A stretch of DNA of 64,000 nucleotides from Streptomyces luteolus (GCF_029968015.1 NZ_JASCIS010000030.1:1-64000); one strand, 5' to 3'. Positions 1-8,952 are shown, numbered from the stretch's first letter. Program-made: numbers and translations. The notes: a model not told the origin generated them from the sequence alone.

Positions 1-205
1 AAAAGCCGAGGAATCGTTCGTACCCGCCAAGATCTCTCACTCCCCAAGAGCACTAACTACCGTTAAGTAACCCTGATTTTAGGGCTCCGGCGCGCGTTGG
101 TACACGTGAGCTTCCCGACAGCTTCCGGACAGCGGATCAGCCCCGGCCGCCGCCCCGACTATGCTCGGGCAGCGCATTCCCCCGTCACCCCTCTGGAGCA
201 GCTTC

Positions 206-1531
206 ATGGCCCTCAAGATCACCGTGATCGGCACCGGATACCTCGGCGCCACCCACGCAGCGGCCATGGCTGAGCTGGGCTTCGAAGTGCTCGGGCTCGA
301 CGTCGTCCCCGAGAAGATCGAACTGCTCTCGCAGGGGCGCGTGCCGATGTACGAGCCGGGCCTGGAGGAACTGCTGTCCAAACACGTCGCGGGCATCGAG
401 GGCTCCAGCGGGCGGCTGCGCTTCACCACCTCCTACGAGGAGCTCGGCGCCTTCGGTGACGTGCACTTCGTCTGCGTGAACACCCCGCAGAAGCACGGCG
501 AGTACGCCTGCGACATGAGCTACGTCGACTCCGCCTTCGCCTCGCTCGCCCCGGTGGCCCGCGAGGGCTCCCTGGTCGTCGGCAAGTCGACGGTCCCGGT
601 GGGCTCGGCGGCCCGCCTCACCGAGGTGCTGCCGGACGGCGTCGAGCTGGCCTGGAACCCGGAGTTCCTGCGCGAGGGCTTCGCCGTGCAGGACACCCTG
701 CACCCGGACCGGATCGTGGTGGGCGTCGAGAGCGAGCGCGCGGAGAAGCTGCTTCGCGAGGTGTACGCGACGCCGATCGCCGAAGGCTCGCCGCTGGTCG
801 TGACGGACTTCCCGACGGCCGAGCTGGTGAAGACCTCCGCCAACTCCTTCCTCGCCACGAAGATCTCCTTCATCAACGCGATGGCCGAGGTCTGCGAGGC
901 CGCGGGCGGTGACGTGGTGAAGCTGGCCGAGGCGATCGGGTACGACGAGCGGATCGGCAAGAAATTCCTGCGCGCCGGCATCGGCTTCGGCGGCGGCTGC
1001 CTGCCGAAGGACATCCGCGCGTTCATGGCCCGCGCCGGTGAGCTGGGCGCCGACCAGGCCCTGACGTTCCTGCGCGAGGTCGACTCCATCAACATGCGGC
1101 GCCGCGGCCACATGGTCGAGCTGGCCCGCGAGGCGCTCGGCGGTGGCTCCTTCCTCGGCAAGCGGGTCGCGGTCCTCGGCGCGACGTTCAAGCCGGACTC
1201 CGACGACGTACGGGACTCCCCCGCGCTCAACGTCGCCGGCCAGATCCATCTGCAGGGCGGCCAGGTCACGGTCTACGACCCGAAGGGCATGGCCAACGCC
1301 CGCCAGGTCTTCCCGACGCTCGGGTACGCGGAGTCGGCGCTCGACGCGGTGCGCGGCGCGGACGTCGTCCTGCACCTGACGGAGTGGCGGGAGTTCCGGG
1401 AGCTGGACCCTGCGGAGCTGGGTGCGGCGGTCGGCCGGCGTGTCCTGCTCGACGGCCGCAACGCGCTCGACTCGGCTCGCTGGCGCGAGGCGGGGTGGGT
1501 GTACCGGGCCATGGGACGCCCGGCGGCCTGA
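206..1531 (+). CDS. UDP-glucose/GDP-mannose dehydrogenase family protein
   Basis: NAD-dependent oxidation of a UDP-hexose (probably UDP-glucose) to the uronate for cell-surface glycans; cytosolic, 441 aa. The N-terminal Rossmann motif is GTGYLG (G9 to G14). The catalytic thiol lies in GFGGGCLPKD (Cys265), and the C-terminal UDP-binding domain includes GATFKPDSDDVRDSPA. I start at the ATG at 206 (MALKITVIG), which has GGAG about 8 nt upstream; the in-frame ATG at 161 would add a non-conserved tail. It is convergent with the next gene, with an 8-nt gap and no visible terminator. Family assignment is firm; the exact sugar is inferred. Confidence 0.93.
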   Translation: MALKITVIGTGYLGATHAAAMAELGFEVLGLDVVPEKIELLSQGRVPMYEPGLEELLSKHVAGIEGSSGRLRFTTSYEELGAFGDVHFVCVNTPQKHGEYACDMSYVDSAFASLAPVAREGSLVVGKSTVPVGSAARLTEVLPDGVELAWNPEFLREGFAVQDTLHPDRIVVGVESERAEKLLREVYATPIAEGSPLVVTDFPTAELVKTSANSFLATKISFINAMAEVCEAAGGDVVKLAEAIGYDERIGKKFLRAGIGFGGGCLPKDIRAFMARAGELGADQALTFLREVDSINMRRRGHMVELAREALGGGSFLGKRVAVLGATFKPDSDDVRDSPALNVAGQIHLQGGQVTVYDPKGMANARQVFPTLGYAESALDAVRGADVVLHLTEWREFRELDPAELGAAVGRRVLLDGRNALDSARWREAGWVYRAMGRPAA

Positions 1532-1539
1532 CTCTTCCC

Positions 1540-2055
1540 CTACCCGCCCCTTCCCGTGGATCTTGCCCGGTACGTACGCATCTTCGCCCTGGCCCCGCAC
1601 ACCTGCATCGAGCACCAGCGCCTGCGGCCCGCCGGGCTGCGGTCGTAATACGCCCAGAGGCAGTTCTCGGCCTCGCAGGCCTTGAGGCGGAGCCAGGTGC
1701 CGTCCACCGTCGCGCGGGCGATCGCGTGCGCGACGCGGGCGGCGAGCGGCGCCGGGTCGGCGGGCTCCAGGCCGGCCGCGCCCGCCCCGTCCACGGTCAC
1801 CAACAGCGGTGCATCGGCGAGGAGTTGGGAGAGCGGGCGGGTCGTACGGTGCGGGGCGTGGCCCGCGTGCGCCAGGCACGCGGCGCGCAGCGCCTCGCGC
1901 AGCTCCTGCGCGTCACCCAGCTCCCGCGCGCTCACGCCGAACTCCGCGCGGCCCTCCGCGGTGTCCAGGGAGTCGCGCCCGCTCTCCACGTCGAGGGTGT
2001 TGACCAGCGCCGCCACGAAGGCCAGCTCGCCGGGGGCGGACGCTTTCTCGTTCAT
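1540..2055 (-). CDS. CGNR zinc-finger (ABATE) domain protein, predicted DNA-binding
   Basis: 171 aa. The C-terminal zinc finger reads CEAENCLWAYYDRSP then RRRWCSMQVCGARAK, with four Cys spaced as in the CGNR family, but the name motif is CGAR (Asn replaced by Ala). The N-terminal part is the stress-response-type domain normally paired with this finger. Such proteins are predicted transcription regulators; no target is known to me. It is divergent from the VOC gene, and the gap between them holds a cluster of GGTAACC boxes that could be its operator. Confidence 0.8.
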   Translation of the reverse strand: MNEKASAPGELAFVAALVNTLDVESGRDSLDTAEGRAEFGVSARELGDAQELREALRAACLAHAGHAPHRTTRPLSQLLADAPLLVTVDGAGAAGLEPADPAPLAARVAHAIARATVDGTWLRLKACEAENCLWAYYDRSPAGRRRWCSMQVCGARAKMRTYRARSTGRGG

Positions 2056-2064
2056 GGTTGCGAC

Positions 2065-2155
2065 GTTACCTCCGTTGCGGGAGCATGAGGTAACCGTTAC
2101 CAGTTGAGACGGGTAAGCGGTAACCGGGCCCGGTAACCCGGTGTCCCGGTAACCC
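2065..2155. promoter_or_regulatory. Cluster of GGTAACC boxes between divergent genes
   Basis: The 129-bp gap between the CGNR gene and the VOC gene has four GGTAACC heptamers (2089-2095, 2119-2125, 2132-2138, 2149-2155) plus two inverted GTTACC copies (2065-2070, 2096-2101). The first heptamer and its inverted partner form a near-palindrome, and two boxes sit in CCGGTAACC contexts. Repeated boxes between divergent genes look like an operator array. That the CGNR protein binds it is inference. Confidence 0.5.
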
Positions 2156-2184
2156 GCACGTATCGCCTACGGAGGGATCCGATC

Positions 2185-2556
2185 ATGTCCATCGCCAAAC
2201 TCGGGGCCGTCGTCCTGGACTGTCCCGACCCGCTGGCCCTGGCCGAGTTCTACGCGGCGCTCGTCGGCGGCACGATCAAGCCGATGGAGGAGAACGGCGA
2301 CACCTGGGTCGACCTGGAGGACCACGGCGGCAGCACCCTCGCCTTCCAGGCCGCGCCCGACTACGTACCGCCGCAGTGGCCCTCGGCGGACGGCGCGCAG
2401 CAGTTCCACCTGGACCTGACCGTGGACGACCTGGACGCCGCCGAGAAGCAGGTGCTCGCACTCGGCGCCGAGGTCCTCGACGCGGAGGACCGCTCCCGCA
2501 GCTGGCGGGTGTACGCGGACCCGGCGGGGCACCCGTTCTGCTTGTGCGCCTGCTGA
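2185..2556 (+). CDS. VOC (glyoxalase/bleomycin-resistance fold) family protein
   Basis: 123 aa, the usual size of a single-domain vicinal-oxygen-chelate protein with two beta-alpha-beta-beta-beta repeats: LGAVVLDCPDPLALAEFY at the start and FHLDLTVDDLDAAEK in the second half, ending DPAGHPFCLC. Streptomyces genomes carry many such paralogues of unknown substrate. The start is supported by GGAGG about 9 nt upstream. No substrate can be assigned. Confidence 0.85.
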   Translation: MSIAKLGAVVLDCPDPLALAEFYAALVGGTIKPMEENGDTWVDLEDHGGSTLAFQAAPDYVPPQWPSADGAQQFHLDLTVDDLDAAEKQVLALGAEVLDAEDRSRSWRVYADPAGHPFCLCAC

Positions 2557-2582
2557 GTGCCCCTGAACTTCGCCCTTCGGGC

Positions 2583-3722
2583 TCAGCCGTCCCCGTCCAA
2601 GCGCGCGAGCGTCGCCGTCGACGGTGCGCGGCGGATCTGGGCCGCCTTGGCGGTGAAGTCGGCGTCGCGCAGCACGCGTTGGACGTTGCCCCAGGTCAGC
2701 AGGGACACGTCGGCGTCGGGCCAGCCGCGGTCCAGGAGTTCGGCGATCAGCTGGGGGTAGCGGGAGGTGTCGTGCAGGCCGTCCGCCAGGGTGCTCTCGG
2801 TGTCGTACATGCCGGAGATGCCGACGCACTCGGGGCCCGCCACGCGGCGGACATGGTCGAGATGGTCCGCCACGTCCCGCAGCGCCGGGCCCGTCTGCTC
2901 GGCCGCGCAGGGCACCAGGCACAGGCCGCTGTTGGCCCGCAGGGCGGCGAGCAGGTCGTCGGGGACGTTGTCCGGGTGCGGGTTGAGCGCGTGGGCCGCC
3001 GACCGGGAGAAGATCACCGGGGCCCTGGAGACAGCCAGGGTGTGCTTGACCGTGGCGGTCGAGCTGCCGCTGAGGTCGGCGAGGACGCCGAGGCGGTTCA
3101 TCTCGCGGACCACCTCCTCGCCGAAGCGGGACAGCCCCTGCTCCCCCGCCCAGCGCGTCCCCGTCAGGGTGAGGCTGCGGACGCCGAGCCGCTGGAGGGC
3201 GCGCAGCGTGCCGAGGCAGTCGTCGATCGCCGCCGCGGCCGCGGGGCCGAGCAGACAGGCGATCCGCCCGTGCGCGCGGGCGTCGACGGTGTGGGAGGCG
3301 GTGTGCGCGAGCCGCAGGCCCTCCGGGTGGTCGCGGACGACGGTCTCGGCGAGGTCGATCAGGGCGAGGGTGGCGCTCACGGCACGGTTGCCCTCGTACT
3401 CCTGCGGCAGCCGCAGCGACCAGAACATCGCGCCGACCGCGCCCTCGCGCAGCCGCGGCAGGTCGGTCTGCAGGGCGGTGTCGCCCAACTCCAGGTCGTA
3501 CCAGGTCAGTCGGGACAGCACCCAGGCCAGTCCGCTGTGGCCGTCGGCGACGGGGTGTTCGGCGAGCAGGGCCCGCGCCCGCTCCTCGGACGCGGGCACG
3601 GGCGCGGGCGCGGACGCACCAGGCCTCAGCTCTTCCGACTTCCCCTCCGCCCCTTCCTCGGCGTGGGCGCTCGCGCCGCCGGCGGAAAGGGGGATGTCCT
3701 CGTCGTCCTGAAGATCGGCCAT
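2583..3722 (-). CDS. Membrane-dipeptidase (M19) family pseudoenzyme
   Basis: 379 aa, clearly homologous along its length to the M19 dipeptidase encoded just upstream (3854-5056). Every metal-ligand motif is altered. HxD is HSG (His62-Ser63-Gly64), the bridging Glu in GAEGGH is lost (GPAAAA), DLSH is DLSG, FSHSS is FSRSA, and GGDYDG is SGMYDT. The fold-defining segments (FGEEVVREMNRLGVLADLS, PQLIAELLDRGW) are retained, so the reading frame is under constraint although zinc catalysis looks impossible. An acidic/proline-rich N-terminal extension of about 45 aa is also specific to it. It probably arose by tandem duplication; a binding, regulatory or partner-subunit role is inference. Confidence 0.85.
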   Translation of the reverse strand: MADLQDDEDIPLSAGGASAHAEEGAEGKSEELRPGASAPAPVPASEERARALLAEHPVADGHSGLAWVLSRLTWYDLELGDTALQTDLPRLREGAVGAMFWSLRLPQEYEGNRAVSATLALIDLAETVVRDHPEGLRLAHTASHTVDARAHGRIACLLGPAAAAAIDDCLGTLRALQRLGVRSLTLTGTRWAGEQGLSRFGEEVVREMNRLGVLADLSGSSTATVKHTLAVSRAPVIFSRSAAHALNPHPDNVPDDLLAALRANSGLCLVPCAAEQTGPALRDVADHLDHVRRVAGPECVGISGMYDTESTLADGLHDTSRYPQLIAELLDRGWPDADVSLLTWGNVQRVLRDADFTAKAAQIRRAPSTATLARLDGDG

Positions 3723-3853
3723 GGTGGGGCTCCGGTGGGGTGATGCAGCGATCCGTACGCCAACCGTGGCACGCGCACGCCGAGCGGTCTCGGCGAACGG
3801 TGCGTACGAGTGGTGCCGACAGCGAGAGACGCCCCCCTGGCCGCGAGGGTCGC

Positions 3854-5056
3854 TCAGCCGTCCAGCTGGTCGAGGGTCGCCACGGACGGGCCGCGGCGGG
3901 CGCCCACGTCACGGGCCACGTCCTCCGCCGCGCCGAGCACCCGCACCGCGTTCCGCCAGGTCAGCTTGGCGAGATCGGCCCGGGACCAGCCGCGCGAGAG
4001 CAGCTCGGCGATCAGGTTCGGGTAGCCGGACACGTCGTCGAGGCCGTCCGGCGTGAACGCCGTGCCGTCGTAGTCGCCGCCGATACCGATGTGGTCGACG
4101 CCGGCCACCTCGCGCATGTGGTCCAGATGGTCGGCGACCGTGGCGGCGGTGGCGACGGGGCGCGGGTGGGACGCCTCGAACGCCTCGTGGACCTTCATCG
4201 CCTCCGGCGTCGTGTCCAGGTGGTGGAAGCCGTGCGCCCGCATGTTGTCGTCGGCGGCGGCGGTCCAGTCCACCGCCGCCTGCAGCACGAACTTCGGTAC
4301 GAACGTGGCCATCGCGACGCCGCCGTTCCCGGGCAGCCGCTCCAGGACGTCGTCCGGGATGTTGCGCGGATGGTCGCAGACCGCACGCGAGGACGAGTGC
4401 GAGAAGATCACCGGCGCCGTGGAGGTGTCCAGGGCCGCGCGCATCGTGGTGGCCGCGACGTGCGAGAGGTCCACGAGCATGCCGACGCGGTTCATCTCGC
4501 GTACTACCTCGTGGCCGAAGGGCGAGAGGCCGCCGACGCCCGGTTCGTCCGTCGCCGAGTCCGCCCAGGCGATGTTGTCGTTGTGGGTGAGCGTCATGTA
4601 GCGCACGCCGAGGGTGTGCAGGGCGCGCAGAGTGGCGAGGGAGTTGTTGATGGAGTGGCCGCCCTCGGCACCCATCAGTGAGGCGATCCGGCCCTCGGCG
4701 CGTGCCGCCTCCATGTCGGCGGCGGTCAGGGCGCGGCGCAGCTCGGCCGGGTGCCGGTCGAGCAACTGCTGGACGCAGTCGATCTGTTCGAGCGTCGCGC
4801 TGACCGCGGCGTCACCGGTCAGGTCGGTGCGTACGTACACCGACCAGAACTGTGCGCCGACGCCGCCGGAGCGGAGGCGGGCCAGGTCGGTGTGCAGGCG
4901 GCCGGTCTGGTCGGCTGCGATGTCCAGACGGTCGAGGTCGTAGCGGACCTTCTCGCGCAGCGCCCAGGGGAGGTCGTTGTGACCGTCGGCGACGGGGTAC
5001 TCGGCGAGGGTTGCTCGCGCTTCTTCCAGGTGATCGGTTGCTGGCATGCGGGCCAT
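3854..5056 (-). CDS. Membrane dipeptidase (M19 renal-dipeptidase family)
   Basis: 400 aa zinc dipeptidase, predicted to hydrolyse dipeptides including mixed-chirality L,D substrates. The complete ligand set is visible: DGHNDLPW (His26, Asp28), MGAEGGHS (bridging Glu), VDLSH, IFSHSS and GIGGDYDG. There is no signal peptide, so it is probably cytosolic despite the family name. It lies upstream of the inactive-looking paralogue with a 131-nt gap and downstream of purE with a family-B repeat in between. The start could be 5056 or the ATG nine bases downstream. It corresponds by memory to the crystallised S. coelicolor dipeptidase. Confidence 0.92.
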   Translation of the reverse strand: MARMPATDHLEEARATLAEYPVADGHNDLPWALREKVRYDLDRLDIAADQTGRLHTDLARLRSGGVGAQFWSVYVRTDLTGDAAVSATLEQIDCVQQLLDRHPAELRRALTAADMEAARAEGRIASLMGAEGGHSINNSLATLRALHTLGVRYMTLTHNDNIAWADSATDEPGVGGLSPFGHEVVREMNRVGMLVDLSHVAATTMRAALDTSTAPVIFSHSSSRAVCDHPRNIPDDVLERLPGNGGVAMATFVPKFVLQAAVDWTAAADDNMRAHGFHHLDTTPEAMKVHEAFEASHPRPVATAATVADHLDHMREVAGVDHIGIGGDYDGTAFTPDGLDDVSGYPNLIAELLSRGWSRADLAKLTWRNAVRVLGAAEDVARDVGARRGPSVATLDQLDG

Positions 5057-5065
5057 TGTCCCCGC

Positions 5066-5180
5066 ACCCTCGGCTCCTGGGGGCCAGCCCCCAGACCCCC
5101 GCTCCTCAAACGCCGGAGGGGCTATTCAGGGGCGCGGGGAACTGCGCGACCAGCCACGACGGCGGGAAAGCCGAACGACA
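5066..5180. repeat. Family-B dispersed intergenic repeat, copy 1
   Basis: Lies between the purE stop and the dipeptidase start. It has a short palindrome (GGGGGCCAGCCCCCAGACCC), then CTCCTCAAACGCCGGAGGGG, then the conserved core starting GGGGCGCGGGGAACTGCGCG at 5129 and ending in the ACCAGCCACGACGGCG block near 5165. The same core is found at 21507, 45795 and 57631, always in the same orientation on the + strand. It is non-coding and sits in an operon gap. Confidence 0.8.
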
Positions 5181-5191
5181 GAGCCCGGCTG

Positions 5192-5749
5192 CTACTGCCC
5201 GAAGCCGAACCCCGACCCCGCGCCCTCGACCTTCGCCCGCAGCCGCTTCCCCTTCTCCGTCGCCTGGTCGTTGAGTTCCTGCTGGAACTCCCGCATGCGG
5301 GTGAGGAGTTCGGGGTCGTGGGCGGCGAGGATGCGGGCCGCGAGCAGGCCCGCGTTGCGCGCGCCGCCGACCGAGACCGTCGCCACCGGCACGCCCGCCG
5401 GCATCTGCACGATGGAGAGCAGCGAGTCCATGCCGTCCAGGTACTTCAACGGGACCGGCACACCGATCACCGGCAGCGGCGTCACCGAGGCGAGCATGCC
5501 GGGCAGATGGGCCGCGCCTCCCGCGCCCGCGATGATCGCCTTGAGGCCGCGCTCCGCCGCGTCCTCGCCGTACGCGACCATCTCGCGCGGCATGCGGTGC
5601 GCGGAGACGACGTCGACCTCGTACGGGATCTCGAACTCGTCGAGCGCCTTCGCGGCGTTCTCCATGACGGGCCAGTCGGAGTCGGAGCCCATGACGATGC
5701 CGACCACAGGGGAGCCGGTGGGGCTGGTGGGGCTGGTGGGGCTGGTCAT
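5192..5749 (-). CDS. purE: N5-carboxyaminoimidazole ribonucleotide mutase
   Basis: 185 aa class I PurE. It moves the carboxyl of N5-CAIR to CAIR in de novo purine synthesis, acting right after PurK. Motifs: GIVMGSDSDWPVM, VSAHRMPREM, IAGAGGAAHLPGM, and GVPVPL with the SLLSIVQMPAGVPVATV loop. The start ATG (5749-5747) overlaps the purK stop as ATGA, so translation is coupled. The N-terminus TSPTSPTSPTG comes from three tandem copies of a 9-bp unit (5720-5746) and is not part of the family fold. Confidence 0.96.
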   Translation of the reverse strand: MTSPTSPTSPTGSPVVGIVMGSDSDWPVMENAAKALDEFEIPYEVDVVSAHRMPREMVAYGEDAAERGLKAIIAGAGGAAHLPGMLASVTPLPVIGVPVPLKYLDGMDSLLSIVQMPAGVPVATVSVGGARNAGLLAARILAAHDPELLTRMREFQQELNDQATEKGKRLRAKVEGAGSGFGFGQ

Positions 5750-6885
5750 TCCGTGATCGTTCCTCGCAGGTAGCCGGCCGCGTGACGGGCGCGCTCCAGC
5801 ACGTCGTCCAGGTCGTCGCCGTAGGTGTTGACGTGGCCCACCTTGCGGCCCGGCTTCACGTCCTTGCCGTACATGTGGATCTTCAGCTGCGGGTCGCGGG
5901 CCATGCAGTGCAGGTACGCCTGGTACATGTCCGGGTAGTCGCCGCCGAGGACGTTGGCCATGACCGTCCACTTCGCGCGCGGGCGCGGGTCGCCGAGCGG
6001 CAGGTCGAGGACCGCGCGCACATGGTTGGCGAACTGCGAGGTGACCGCGCCGTCCTGGGTCCAGTGGCCGGAGTTGTGCGGGCGCATGGCGAGCTCGTTG
6101 ACGAGGATCTGCCCGTCGGCGGTCTCGAAGAGCTCCACGGCGAGGTGGCCCACCACGTCCAGCTCCCGCGCGATCCGCAGGGCCAGCTCCTGGGCGCGGC
6201 CCGCGAGGTCCTCGGAGAGGCCGGGCGCGGGCGCGATCACCGTGTCGCAGACGCCGTCGACCTGCTGGGACTCCACCACCGGGTACGCCACGGCCTGGCC
6301 GTGCGGCGAGCGGACGACGTTCGCCGCCAGCTCGCGTACGAACGCGACCTTCTCCTCGGCGAGGACGGGGACGCCCGCCTTGAACGGATCGGCGGCGTCC
6401 GCGGCGGAGCGCACGAACCACACGCCCTTGCCGTCGTACCCGCCGCGCACCGTCTTGAGGATGACGGGGAAGCCCGTGCCCTCCCCGGCGAACGCCACGA
6501 CGTCGTCGGGGTCCGTCACGATGCGATGGCGCGGACACGGGGCGCCGAGCGCGTCGAGCCTCGCCCGCATCACGCCCTTGTCCTGGGCGTGCACCAGCGC
6601 GTCCGGCCCGGGGCGGACGGGGATCCCGTCCGCCTCCAGGGCGCGCAGATGCTCCGTGGGTACGTGCTCGTGATCGAAGGTGATCACGTCGCAGCCACGG
6701 GCGAACTCACGCAGGGTGTCCAGGTCGCGATAGTCGCCGATGACGACATCGCTGACGACCTGGGCCGCCGAGTCCTGGGGAGTGTCACTGAGGAGCTTGA
6801 ACCTGATGCCGAGCGGGATGCCTGCCTCGTGCGTCATGCGCGCGAGCTGCCCACCGCCGACCATGCCGACTACCGGGAACGTCAC
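5746..6885 (-). CDS. purK: 5-(carboxyamino)imidazole ribonucleotide synthase
   Basis: 379 aa ATP-grasp ligase carboxylating AIR with bicarbonate to N5-CAIR. Motifs: GMVGGGQLARM at the N-terminus, the central ATP-grasp VILKTVRGGYDGKGVWFV, and ELFETADGQILVNELAMRPHNSGHWT with metal-binding Glu/Asn. It is first gene of a purK-purE unit, and the 227-nt gap to the divergent GtrA gene should hold both promoters. No PurR box was recognised. Confidence 0.96.
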   Translation of the reverse strand: MTFPVVGMVGGGQLARMTHEAGIPLGIRFKLLSDTPQDSAAQVVSDVVIGDYRDLDTLREFARGCDVITFDHEHVPTEHLRALEADGIPVRPGPDALVHAQDKGVMRARLDALGAPCPRHRIVTDPDDVVAFAGEGTGFPVILKTVRGGYDGKGVWFVRSAADAADPFKAGVPVLAEEKVAFVRELAANVVRSPHGQAVAYPVVESQQVDGVCDTVIAPAPGLSEDLAGRAQELALRIARELDVVGHLAVELFETADGQILVNELAMRPHNSGHWTQDGAVTSQFANHVRAVLDLPLGDPRPRAKWTVMANVLGGDYPDMYQAYLHCMARDPQLKIHMYGKDVKPGRKVGHVNTYGDDLDDVLERARHAAGYLRGTITE

Positions 6886-7112
6886 ATCATCCAGGGTAAG
6901 GGGCCCTGGGATACGTAGAGACCCACGAGTCCTGCGTCACATCTCACAGCCGAGAGTCCGGTCCCGCCTGCGCTGCGAGGGCTACGCGCGTCACGTCGCC
7001 GTTCCACGGCTTCCACAGGCCAGGCACGGGAAGTCCACGCTGGTTAGCATGACGGGGTAAGACGGGGTAATCCGAGAGGCCGACCACCGAACGGACGGGA
7101 CGAACGATCACC

Positions 7113-7679
7113 ATGAGTGAGCGGGGCGCACTGCGCGTGCAACTGGACCAGCTCATCCGCGAGATCGCCAAGTTCGGCGTGGTGGGCGGGATCGGCACGC
7201 TGGTGAACCTCGGTGTGTTCAACCTCCTGCGGCACACGACCGAGATCCCGGTGGTGCGCGCCTCGATCATCGCCACGGTCGTCGCGATCTGCTGCAACTA
7301 CGTGGGCTTCCGCTACTTCACTTACCGGGACCGCGACAAGAGCGGTCGTACGAAGGAGATGACGCTCTTCCTGCTGTTCTCCGTCATCGGCCTGGTGATC
7401 GAGAACGGCGTCCTGTACGCGGCGACGTACGGGTTCGGCTGGGACAGCCAGCTGCAGAGCAACATCTTCAAGTTCCTCGGCATCGGCATCGCGACGCTCT
7501 TCCGCTTCTGGTCGTACCGCACCTGGGTGTTCAAGGCGCTGCCCGCGCGCAAGACGGTGGCCGGCGGCGCCGAATCGTTCCTGGAGGCGTCCACCAAGAA
7601 GCAGGAGGCGTCCTCCAAGGAGCAGGAGGCGTCCTCCAAGAAGCAGGAGGCCGAGCGGCGCCGCCAGCACGTCACCTGA
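7113..7679 (+). CDS. GtrA-like family membrane protein
   Basis: 188 aa with four hydrophobic segments over about residues 18-150, typical of the GtrA family, which is thought to help move lipid-linked sugars across the membrane (for example in arabinogalactan, teichoic acid or O-antigen glycosylation). The signature FGVVGGIGTLVNLGVFNLLR opens the first segment. The hydrophilic tail has tandem EASSKKQ-type heptads encoded by a 21-bp repeat (about 7581-7651), predicted alpha-helical or coiled coil. Its 3' end overlaps the convergent kinase gene by 8 bp. The transported lipid is unknown. Confidence 0.88.
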   Translation: MSERGALRVQLDQLIREIAKFGVVGGIGTLVNLGVFNLLRHTTEIPVVRASIIATVVAICCNYVGFRYFTYRDRDKSGRTKEMTLFLLFSVIGLVIENGVLYAATYGFGWDSQLQSNIFKFLGIGIATLFRFWSYRTWVFKALPARKTVAGGAESFLEASTKKQEASSKEQEASSKKQEAERRRQHVT

Positions 7680-8952
7680 CCGTCGGTTCCGGTTCGGTGC
7701 GCGCGGGGTCGTCGTCCGTGGGGCGGGAGCGGGACAGGAACAGGCCGAAGACCGGCGGCTTCTGCTGCAGCATCTCCAGGCGGCCGCCGTCCGCCTCCGC
7801 GAGGTCGCGGGCCACGGCCAGGCCGATGCCGGTGGAGTTGCGGCCGCTGATGGTCCGCTCGAAGATCCGCGCACCGAGCTCGGGCGGCACCCCCGGGCCC
7901 TCGTCGGTCACCTCGATCACCACCTGGTTGCCGGTGACGCGGGTCCGCAGGGCGACGGTGCCGCCGCCGTGCATCAGGGAGTTCTCGATCAGCGCGGCGA
8001 GCACCTGCGCGACCGCGCCGAGCGTGCCCTCCACCATCAGGTGCTGCTTGCCGGAGCGGACCAGGGCCCGGCCGGCGCTGCGGTAGGCGGGCAGCCACTC
8101 GGCGATCTGCTGCTTGACGACCTCGTCCAGGTCGAAGGTGACGGCGGAGCCGGTGCGCGGGTCGCGGGAGTTGGTGAGCAGCCGCTCGACCACGTCCGTG
8201 AGTCGCTCGACCTGCGCGAGCGCGATCGTCGCCTCCTCCTTGACCGTCTCCGGGTCGTCGGTGAGCGTGATCTCCTCCAGGCGCATGGAGAGCGCGGTCA
8301 GCGGGGTGCGCAGCTGGTGCGAGGCGTCCGCGGCGAGCCGGCGTTCGGCGGTGAGCATCCGGGCGATCCGCTCGGCGGAGCCGTCCAGTACGTCCGCGAC
8401 GCGGTCCAGCTCGGGCACCCCGTACCGCCGGTGCCGTGGGCGCGGGTCGCCGGAGCCGAGGCGTTCGGCGGTCTGGGCGAGGTCGGTGAGCGGGGAGGCG
8501 AGCCGGTTGGCCTGGCGCAGCGCGAGGAGCACGGCGGCGATCACGGCGAGCAGCGCGACCAGGCCGATCATCAGGAGCGTGCGGCCGACCTCGCCGGTCA
8601 CGGTGGAGCGCGGCTCCTCGACGGTGACGGTCTCGCCCTGCTCGCCGGTGGCGGTGGCCTTGATGACGTCGCCCTCGGGCTTGGTGCCGATCTCGATGGG
8701 GGCGCGCTCGGGGATCTCGATACGGGCGTACCGCTCGGTGCCGACCTGCTCCGTCAGGACGCCCTCGGTGATCCGGTCGGCGGCCATCAGACGGCTGTCG
8801 ACGATCGCGACGAGCCGGCTCGCCTCGGACGCGACGCGCTCGCGGGCGCTGGTGGTGATCGTGCGGGTCTCCACGATCACCAGGGAGACCCCGAAGACGG
8901 CGATGACGACGAGGACTACGGCGAGGGTGGAGTTGATCAGTCGCCGCCGCAT
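7672..8952 (-). CDS. Two-component sensor histidine kinase
   Basis: 426 aa. An N-terminal TM (about 8-28), an extracytoplasmic sensor of about 120 aa, a second TM (about 124-146) and HAMP are followed by DHp with the phospho-acceptor in ADASHQLRTPLTAL (His212). The ATPase domain then carries an N box (ALIENSLMHG), G1 (VTDEGPGVP) and G2 (GRNSTGIGLAVA). It is partnered with the response regulator upstream (9205-9891), although a repeat array occupies the 252-nt gap between them. The stimulus is unknown. Confidence 0.93.
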   Translation of the reverse strand: MRRRLINSTLAVVLVVIAVFGVSLVIVETRTITTSARERVASEASRLVAIVDSRLMAADRITEGVLTEQVGTERYARIEIPERAPIEIGTKPEGDVIKATATGEQGETVTVEEPRSTVTGEVGRTLLMIGLVALLAVIAAVLLALRQANRLASPLTDLAQTAERLGSGDPRPRHRRYGVPELDRVADVLDGSAERIARMLTAERRLAADASHQLRTPLTALSMRLEEITLTDDPETVKEEATIALAQVERLTDVVERLLTNSRDPRTGSAVTFDLDEVVKQQIAEWLPAYRSAGRALVRSGKQHLMVEGTLGAVAQVLAALIENSLMHGGGTVALRTRVTGNQVVIEVTDEGPGVPPELGARIFERTISGRNSTGIGLAVARDLAEADGGRLEMLQQKPPVFGLFLSRSRPTDDDPARTEPEPTVR

